Part shown: one piece after another, positions 57,001-64,000 of the stretch | How positions within the stretch are numbered: position 1 is the first letter of the stretch | Layout: each line of letters opens with the position of its first letter | Source of the DNA: Amoebophrya sp. A120 | Lineage: Eukaryota; Sar; Dinophyceae; Syndiniales; Amoebophryaceae | Reading direction: 5' to 3' | Assembly: GCA_905178155.1 (NCBI GenBank) | Contig: CAJINV010000003.1 | Coordinates: 3,379,600 to 3,443,599 of the forward strand | Length of the DNA stretch: 64,000 bases | Translations under genes and position numbers: made by a program | The notes under the pieces: model-generated | Told to the model about the DNA's origin: nothing | Databases searched by the model: none | What the model saw: the letters and a program-made list of their open reading frames with translations, nothing else

Positions 57001-60000
57001 TCAAGCGAATGCGTATTCGAGAGAGGGATCGACCTCAGGATCGTGCGGGGCGGAGTAGATTTCGAGCGGGAACGGTGCGATTGGGACCCAGAAAGGCTCC
57101 CCCTCTGGCTCGTGCCGCGTTCCGCGCACGAACTGCATGGCCCCGCTGAATCGCCCTTTGTGGCCCGGGATGTCCCCCGTGCGTGACTGGTAGGCGCACT
57201 CCCCGGGAACAAAATAGACCGGCTTTGACGGGGCGGCGAACGCGAGGAAATCCATGAAGTCGTTCTGCCCCATCCCCATGCCCATTTGCACGGGGTTCCG
57301 CCCTACGTCGTTGCGACTGGTTTTGGGGTACCGTGTCTTCCACTCCTCGTCCGCATACTCGTCGTAAAAGTTCGAAAACTCGGATCCGTTCGAATGGCGA
57401 TCCTCCAAGTGCCGGGAGTCTGTGTGGTACTGGTCGTTTGGGTCCGAGCTCCGGCACAGAAGGTGCCCCCCATCCACAAGCAGCGGATACAAGCCAATCA
57501 CAGCGGCGCCCACCACCGGCGTCCCGGGCATATTCACGTACGTATCCGTTTCCTCGTCGTACCGCTGAATCACGATCCTGAAATCGATTTGAAGTTGGAG
57601 ACTCGGTGTTGTACAATAAAAACAGTAGTAGAACAGTAGAGACCACTCAACGCGGTCAATTCATGGCCAGCCCTTTCAACAAGTACAAGCTGATAGATAA
57701 TCATAATATGCAGCCTTCAAAAATCTATGGTCGCATGTTGCCATGGAATGTAACTAGTAACAGGTACTTTCTCTGCAGGAGCTGGCAGCATTTGAATCCG
57801 CGTTCGGCCTCCGTGCCAGTTAGTGAGAAGCGGACCGAGTATGCGAATCCGCTGGGCGCGGCCCCACCGTGTCCGTTGCGGCCAAGCCACAGCCCAGAGG
57901 CGTCGATCTTGACGAAGTTGGTGGTGCTAGAGCTGCAGAGCGGTCCCCTGTCGGGAAATAGCGAAATCCCGCATCCGATTTTCGGACCCAGGACGTCCGG
58001 CCATACTGACTTGTAGCTGTAGATGCCGTTTTCCAAGCGATAGGCATACTCGTGAATCCACTCCAGCAAGGGCACCCGGAAGTCCGCGTTGAGCGCGATA
58101 AAACTGTCTTCCTCCGTTCCTAAAGGCCTGGTGGTCAGCTTATTTTTGGTCGCAGAAGATGAAACGTCCTCAGCCAGTCCTTGTTGTTTCGAACCGTCTG
58201 AGGTGGATATAACTAGCCCAGAAGACGATGCGGATGAAGATGATGCCGCTCCAGACGGACAAGCCACACAGGCGCTCTCAATGTCTACATTGCTCGCGGT
58301 GCTGGCACTAGCCGCATCGATGCTCATCTTGGTGTTATTTCCGAGTGCGTCCACTTTATTTGGGTCAACGTCCTCCCCGATTTCTCCCCTTTGCCGCTTT
58401 CTGAACAATTCCAGCTTGGGAAGTTCCTTTGTCACGACACAACGCGGAAAGCCACGCTGCACGTCTTGGGGGTTACACCCGATGTTGAAGCAATCCACGG
58501 AGGTGGCTGGGTCCAACGAAAGCGCGGTCCCGCGCAGGAAAATCTCGTTCTTGCGGTCGTCCAGCGTGCACTGCCGGTTCGCGGCGTAGCACTGAAAATC
58601 CCGCGACTTCTGGTTCATCGGGTTTCCCGGATTGAAGCTTTTCACGTTCAGGTGGCCGCCGGAGATAATCTCGTGGTACGCCACTACCGTGCCAAACACG
58701 CCCTTCATTTCGTACCACCAGTCTGCGCCGACGCGGCACCGGTGCGCGTTGGGCCCGATTACATTTATCCGCAACAGCTGCTCGTCCTCTTCCCGTTCCT
58801 CCGCCGTGGCCGCCTCGTCGTACGCAGCGGCGCAAGCTTCGTACAGTTCGCTCATTTGCCCGCCGAGCAGGAAGAAAAAGTCCACCACGGCGGACTTGCA
58901 GACCTGCGTCGCGATGCTGTCTGCGGACGACCGGGTGGTTTGTGAGTTATTTGTTCTCACAGCGGTTGCGTGGGCAAGGCGGGACTGGTGGAACGCTTCG
59001 TTGAGCTTTTTCCGGTGCAGCGCACCCTGGCTGCGCATCATGGTCTTACGAAGTGCCCTTGGCAAGGCCCGCATGAAACGGGCGGCGGCTAGGATGGAAG
59101 ACAAGTGCAGCCGCCGGTTCCTGCTCTCTGCGGGGCTGGTTGGATCTCGTTGGTACGAAAAAAATAGCTGATCGTAGTCCGCCTTCTCGTATCAAATGCA
59201 AATATGTCTGGGTCTGGAAGAGTGCATGTTTGTCATGCTTTCCTGGCATGACACTTCAATCTGTCATGCACGCTAATCAAGAGCCTCATTTTGCTGTCAC
59301 GCAGAAACGCAGTTTGTCATGCAGAGTAGGCAACACCTAGAAGCTCAAAAGCTTGTCATGCTGAGCCAGCACTTGTGGCCTCTTCACGATACGCCACCCA
59401 GCATCACAAGTTTCCAGACCCAGACATTTTTACATTTGATATCTCGAGAAAGAGGTGTCTGGACAAGCAATGTCGCAAGCGCCGGTATGTCGCGTAACAA
59501 GTCTTGCTGTTGCTGTATGGAAGCGTCAGGTTTGAAATCGTCAAAGTTGAAATAATTTGTAATGCATAAAATGCATGACCCGAGGTACGTGTGTTGCAGA
59601 GCAGGCAAGTGAGGCCGATTGTAAGCCTGTTTGGGGTTACAGCTCGAGCTGCTAAAGTAGCATGATAAAATCGCTCTTCTTTGCCTAAACAGCATGACAA
59701 ACTGGATTTAAGGGCCACCAAGATTTGTCATGCGCCACTTGGAAACTGGGTTCCAACTGGCATCCATATCATGCATGACAAATTATTTCAACTTTGTCGA
59801 TTTCAACTCTGACACATCCATATGCTGCTCCCATCAGATTTCTGATCGTTAGCGTTCTCGTAGCGACGCAGTGCTTCATCCAAATCTGGCGTCTGCAGGA
59901 TCGTTGATATTTTCTTTTTGCTTTTCATGATCATGGGGATGGAATAGGAATAGAAAGCGGTAAATGCATTTTTTACAGAGGAAGATGAAGATCCCGGCGA

Positions 60001-60624
60001 ACGGGTCATGGCAACGCTCGAATTGAAATTGTGAAAATGAAAATTGTACATAATTGGAGATTTATAGTGGTCGTCTTTCGAACTCGACGCTTTCTATTTT
60101 CAACAAGTGGCGGGAAACATTTTCTACAATGTTGCACCTGAACAAAACGTTCGCACATACAAACATGTAGCAAGTACCAGTTTTTGCAGCAGTCTCTCGT
60201 CTCTGGAGCCGGGGCATGGATATGTGCGGGAAATACAGAGGAACTGCCGCCGCCACACATCGTCGTCCAGCAACACGTTGCGCAGTTCCTTTTCGATCAG
60301 CCGGCCCCGGAGAACTTCGCTGGGTCTCAAGAAAGCAAAAAGGTAGCTCACCACCTCGACGGGCGCGGACGCGAAGAAGCTCAATGTAGTTGCGGCATCC
60401 CCGGCCGAGGCGGCATTGCAGCCGTGGTCCACCGCGTGTTGCGAGTCTGCTTCGTGCTCTGCAGCGAGCACGCCAGCCCCGTCGTTTGCCTTTTTCAAAT
60501 CTGACACAATTGCATCCGCGGCATGATCAAATGGCTGGCTTTCGAGCCGCGTCGGCTCCTGGTAGGTCACAACCATTTTTCTTTTCTTTGATGGCGTGAA
60601 GTCTTCCTCGTCGTTGTAATCCAT
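57001..60624 (-). CDS. FBXO3-like protein: F-box, SMI1/KNR4-like region, ApaG domain (859 residues)
   Basis: Exons (minus): 60178-60624 (ATG 60622-60624), 59823-59892, 59442-59510, 57768-59184 and 57001-57577; sum 860 codons including stop, all in phase. Residues 85-130 (APVEVVSYLFAFLRPSEVLRGRLI..DDDVWRRQF, discontinuous) are an F-box, which docks on Skp1 in SCF ubiquitin ligases. The middle has VGADWWYEMKGVFGTV, resembling a SMI1/KNR4 fold. The C-terminal part (YSVRFSL..., RKIVIQRYDEETDTY, VIGLYPLLVDGG, HKGRFSGAMQF) matches the ApaG domain of FBXO3 and plant SKIP16. Introns 1 and 4 are GT-AG; introns 2 and 3 are introners E14 and E13. A low-complexity insert sits in exon 4. Substrate-recognition role inferred from the family. 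Confidence 0.82.
59190..59441. mobile_element. Introner-like element E13, family A
   Basis: 252 bp, ends TATCAAATGCAAATATGTC and mirror. Exact 5-bp duplication TCTCG at 59185-59189 and 59442-59446. The interior is very similar to E1 (TAGGCAACACCTAGAAGCTC) in the same orientation. Excision joins ..HLFLE to KADYDQL in frame. Confidence 0.92.
59516..59822. mobile_element. Introner-like element E14, family C
   Basis: 307 bp, ends TATGGAWGYGTCAG then GTTGAAATAATTTGT and mirror. Exact 5-bp duplication TGCTG at 59511-59515 and 59823-59827. The interior shares GAGGCCGATTGTAAGCCTG with E6. Excision joins ..KSDGSS to NSKTCYA in frame. Confidence 0.92.
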
Positions 60625-61140
60625 AGCTTTGGAGATGGAGATTGAGGTATTTATTTTGGTTTTGACTTTATCCTGATTAAGTACTAAATTCTTTTATTTA
60701 AAATACGAACGCCATCGGACATTTCGCTTTGTTTCTCGGTCCTGTTTGTATCGACAGGTGGGAAGTAGAAAAGCTATCTAACTTCTATCTCTTAATTCTT
60801 CCTCTCCCAGACAGTGAGGTGGATTGGCGGGCATCTTGAAGTTAGAATCATTCAAGATCAACAACATCCACCATAAACATAAAGTGGAAGTGCAGCACAC
60901 AGGCTAGCAATTGAAAGTCAGGATCTAACTAGTGTCACACATGCGACGTTTTCTTCTTTGGTGTGTTGAGTAACGCTAGCCTTCGCGGTGAACACAACTA
61001 ACACGTACTCAAAGCGGACAAAAAATGTCAGCAACGCCCGGATTGCTCTCTTCAGAATTTTTCGATATGATTTTTTTCGTTTTTGACAAATTTGCTTTTT
61101 AGGTCGCACTTTTCAGCGTACCGGTCAACAAAGTTTCTGA
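60625..61140. other. Intergenic, nothing recognised
   Basis: About 500 bp upstream of the F-box gene and downstream of the lysine-rich gene; AT-rich, no ORF or repeat called. Confidence 0.5.
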
Positions 61141-64000
61141 TCACGACTTGGCATCTTGTATGGACAGCAGCTGTGCGCGGATGCGGTCACGAGCGCGACG
61201 CAGCAGCATCGCTCGAAGACGGAAGAAGAGTTTCTTCTCGCCCCACGACTCGCGCAGAGCCTGCACGAAGGCCATGAACTCGCGTCGCTCCATTTCGCCT
61301 TTTGCGTTGGTGGCGTATCCCTTAAGCGAAAGCTCTGACAGCAGACTCCGGGTACTTGCACCAACCTCTTCGGTCAGTTTCCGCCCCCCACGGAAGTGAT
61401 CGTCCCGATTGTTGACATTTGCGCGACCGATCACAACATCGGGCGTCAATTCGTCGTCCAGGCCCGCGGGGTGCTGTTCTACCATGCTATGTTGTTGTCC
61501 AACAGCGCCGGCCTCCAGGTCGTGCAGCGTCGCGGCCGAAAACTCGGCGAGGGCCGGCTCCCACTCATTCCGGGCCAGGTAGCCTCTCCGTAGGTGGTCC
61601 AACTTTTCGTACAACAGAATCGCGAGGACCTGGTAACTTGGCCCGCGGTAAAAGTTCCGCAGCGCTGGCTGAAAGGCGGCGGCGCCCAAACCGAGCTCGC
61701 CGAGTGCACTCGGCGCGGGGCGGGAATTAGAAGGCGGCCGCGCGTTATTTATGGAGCGCTTTGATGTAGTTCCGTGGTGGAATTCGAAGCGGAATGTCTG
61801 CTGCACGATGCTGGCGGGATCATTCGGGTCCGAGCGATCTTCTGCTGTCGCAGGCAGAAAACCGGCGTCGTATTTCTCGTCCCGCTGTTTCCGACGCTCC
61901 TCGTTTTCGATCTCTTCCAGTACCGAAAGAACGTGTGCTGGCACAGTTTCCCCGTGTTCGTTTATGGTCGTGGCAATTAACTCCCCTGTTGCAGCAGTCG
62001 TGGTGCCCGGCAATGCTGCTGGAGCCGCTGAGTTAATATCATCCGCTGTTACTACACTAGCGATGCCGGCAGCTGCCCCCGCTGGTGGAGGAGAAACAAG
62101 TTCCGGCGGTGGCGGTATGAATGGACTATCGAGATCCTCAACTTCAACGCGGGGCATGCGCTCGCGCTTGCGAATCGGTCGCTTGTTACCTCCAAAAGCG
62201 GCAAGAGCTGCGAGACCCTTCATCTTCAGAAAGGGAGCCGCTTTACCAATCGCTTCTGTTCGTGGCGGAGCATAATTTCGCAAATTCTCTTCGGTGGGTG
62301 CTGCCGCAGCAAGAGGTTTTGGAAAAATGTCTTCTTGAGCAGGAGGGCGCGGAGCGCGCGGTTGTTCAATGTCCAAGCGATACGTAACCCACGAACAAGA
62401 AGTACCAGCAGGCATGGCCGGATGACTGGCCGCGGGGGCGGCTACACCGTAGTTTATTTTCGACGACGAGGGCTGCGGACTGGCAAAAAGGAAGAACCGT
62501 CGGTGCTTACTGGTCGGAAAGCCGAAGTGGATCGCACGGAGAGAGTTCGGGGCCGTGATCATGTTTCGGGGAAACTTTTCTACTGCGTAGGCTTTCTTGG
62601 GAACCAGTGCAGCCGCAGCTTTGTCCGCGAGCATTTTCTGTTGCTGGGAAGCCGCCGCCTCAATCGCTAGTGCCAGACTTGTGGCGGACGAAAGATTCAA
62701 GAAATTTCCGGGTGCGCTCGCCCGGGCCTCCGCTCGCGCCGCCAGCGCGCTGCCAGGCAGGGGACAGCCCGAGAACGCTCCCTTCCGCCACGCCAGGCCG
62801 CGCAAAGCCTCGAATTTGCGGCTCTGCCACTTGGTCCGCCAGCAAGTGTCTAGAATGCCTTCTTTCTCAATGGGGCCGTCTAACCACTCGATTTCGTCTT
62901 CCTCGTGCAGCAAGGTTTTCCCGCGTCCCTTGAACACGTACGTGTCGTCATTCAGCTTTTCGTTCAATTCCGGCGGTGGCCAGTCCAGATGATCCGAATT
63001 TTTGATGCGCAGTACCCAATTGGATGGCGGAACGGCTACCTGTGCGGGCACGACGGGCTCCTCTGGAGGAGCACCAACTGTGCCCGCCCCCGCGGCCGTG
63101 TCCTTTTTCTTGCCTCCTTTTTTCCCCTCGGAAGTAGACGACTCGGATTTATTTTGCTCATCTCCCTCTGCCTTTGCGTTGTCTTTTTCGTCACCTTGCT
63201 GACCTCCAGGGATTGCTCCTCCTTCTTCGCGCGGCAACCCGTCCTTGCCAAAGGAAACTTTTTTCTTCTTTTTCGACTTTTTCCCGTCCTCATCCGCTCC
63301 ATCATTGTCGTCCATTTCCGCCGCAACTGCCTTGGGCTTCTCGGCCGAGCCCGGTGGAGCTTCGTTAGTCATGGCCTCCAACTGAGCATCGATACCAACA
63401 GGTTTGCCGTCCCCATCATCTCCGAGGGCAAGCTGTTCGCGGATGTTCTTCAGCTTTCCAACGGCGCCCGAGAACTTTTTCTGCACATTCAGCCCGGTAT
63501 TGGGTTTCTCCAGATCCAGCTTCTCGCAGAGGGCCGTCTCAATGGCCCGCTGCAGGTCGCGAATTTTGCTGACCCGGGCGTCCCAGGTAAAACGATACTT
63601 CGACAGCCATTGAACGTGAGCCTGCGGCTTTGGTGGAGCGGCGACTTTCGGAACAATCTTTGGCAGTGAAGATTTGAAAGTTGTCAACGTCTGCGACATC
63701 ATCTTTTTCTTCTTGGCACTATCCTTTTTCTGCTTCTCCAAGGCGGTCGCTGAATCGTCATCGCTTTTCTTATCATTCCCCCCTGCGGTTCCGCCTTCTT
63801 CGCCAGAATTGTCTTGGGCTCCTGCACCTCGCTTCATGGCGCCTAGAACTCCACCCAGTTTCCGCTTGGCGCGCTTCCAGCTCGCCTTCGCTATGACTTC
63901 GACCGTCGTGGACTGCACTTCAGGCACGCCGGCAAGATCATCTCCCTCTTTTATTTCACCCTCGACGTCGCTGAGTTGTGCTTTCTGTTCCTCTGTAGCA
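61141..64000 (-). CDS. Large lysine-rich protein, unknown, 5' end outside the window
   Basis: Open minus-strand frame from the window edge (no stop upstream of 63927) to the stop at 61141-61143; at least 950 residues, no intron seen. The first third is basic with KKKK runs and acidic spacers; about 62750-63000 encodes an ordered region (WVLRIKNSDHLDWPPPELN, EIEWLDGPIEKEGILDTCW). The C-terminal 100 residues are helical (LYEKLDHLRRGYLARNEW) with a stretch GYATNAKGEMERREFMAFV that faintly resembles an EF-hand loop but lacks good calcium ligands. No family recognised. The ATG at the true start lies beyond 64000. Confidence 0.65.
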   Translation of the reverse strand, partial: ATEEQKAQLSDVEGEIKEGDDLAGVPEVQSTTVEVIAKASWKRAKRKLGGVLGAMKRGAGAQDNSGEEGGTAGGNDKKSDDDSATALEKQKKDSAKKKKMMSQTLTTFKSSLPKIVPKVAAPPKPQAHVQWLSKYRFTWDARVSKIRDLQRAIETALCEKLDLEKPNTGLNVQKKFSGAVGKLKNIREQLALGDDGDGKPVGIDAQLEAMTNEAPPGSAEKPKAVAAEMDDNDGADEDGKKSKKKKKVSFGKDGLPREEGGAIPGGQQGDEKDNAKAEGDEQNKSESSTSEGKKGGKKKDTAAGAGTVGAPPEEPVVPAQVAVPPSNWVLRIKNSDHLDWPPPELNEKLNDDTYVFKGRGKTLLHEEDEIEWLDGPIEKEGILDTCWRTKWQSRKFEALRGLAWRKGAFSGCPLPGSALAARAEARASAPGNFLNLSSATSLALAIEAAASQQQKMLADKAAAALVPKKAYAVEKFPRNMITAPNSLRAIHFGFPTSKHRRFFLFASPQPSSSKINYGVAAPAASHPAMPAGTSCSWVTYRLDIEQPRAPRPPAQEDIFPKPLAAAAPTEENLRNYAPPRTEAIGKAAPFLKMKGLAALAAFGGNKRPIRKRERMPRVEVEDLDSPFIPPPPELVSPPPAGAAAGIASVVTADDINSAAPAALPGTTTAATGELIATTINEHGETVPAHVLSVLEEIENEERRKQRDEKYDAGFLPATAEDRSDPNDPASIVQQTFRFEFHHGTTSKRSINNARPPSNSRPAPSALGELGLGAAAFQPALRNFYRGPSYQVLAILLYEKLDHLRRGYLARNEWEPALAEFSAATLHDLEAGAVGQQHSMVEQHPAGLDDELTPDVVIGRANVNNRDDHFRGGRKLTEEVGASTRSLLSELSLKGYATNAKGEMERREFMAFVQALRESWGEKKLFFRLRAMLLRRARDRIRAQLLSIQDAKS

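Noticed and set aside
61141-61400. EF-hand at the C-terminus of the lysine-rich protein
   Set aside because: Loop lacks the required acidic ligands at several positions.
1-64000. Spliced-leader RNA, tRNA, rRNA or CRISPR array
   Set aside because: No matching conserved core or regular repeat-spacer pattern was seen by eye; a covariance-model search would be needed to be sure.

Overview
The window reads as nuclear DNA of a eukaryotic protist with intron-rich genes, long low-complexity proteins and almost one-sided transcription: about sixteen genes lie on the minus strand and only one good one on the plus strand. Strand bias, the repertoire (CDPK-like kinase, RIIa/SAM protein, F-box/ApaG protein) and above all the abundance of introner-like elements in coding sequence suggest an alveolate, most plausibly a syndinian dinoflagellate of the Amoebophrya type. 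The organism is inferred, not shown.

The most interesting content is a set of about fifteen short (216-412 bp, one 755 bp) elements with terminal inverted repeats beginning TATC/TATG and ending GATA/CATA, mostly flanked by 5-bp target duplications. Fourteen of the fifteen interrupt minus-strand coding exons, and in each of these removal of the element plus one duplication copy restores the reading frame. None of the possible splice positions gives GT-AG, although ordinary GT-AG introns occur in the same genes. The cleanest case is the hydrolase gene at 38402-41248: its tandem paralogue at 42326-45103 has the same conserved site uninterrupted. At least four terminal-repeat families (A-D below) share an internal GTCATGC/GCATGAC motif, and both insertion orientations occur.

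Layout: 1-1584 protein kinase (3' part cut by the window edge); 3048-5873 RIIa plus SAM-like protein with two introners (and a third downstream); 5874-9600 gene-poor; 9610-13235 ankyrin protein with one introner; 13438-23464 very large low-complexity gene with one introner; 24309-24795 a GC-rich inverted-repeat element; 25089-25644 small gene; 26159-31024 a 1015-residue protein carrying five introners; 31297-32082 a small gene with one introner; 32372-34012 secreted or membrane-anchored low-complexity protein; 35026-37452 low-complexity protein; 38402-45103 two tandem alpha/beta-hydrolases with a small membrane ORF between them; 46420-50685 long Glu/Lys/Ala coiled-coil protein; 51864-52408 small three-exon gene; 52573-55579 SAM-dependent methyltransferase (one introner plus a probable degenerate one); 55824-56533 the plus-strand gene; 57001-60624 FBXO3-like protein with two introners; 61141-64000 a large lysine-rich protein cut at its 5' end.

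No rRNA, tRNA, CRISPR array or dinoflagellate spliced-leader sequence was recognised by eye. Exon joins given below were checked by hand for phase; no transcript evidence was available.
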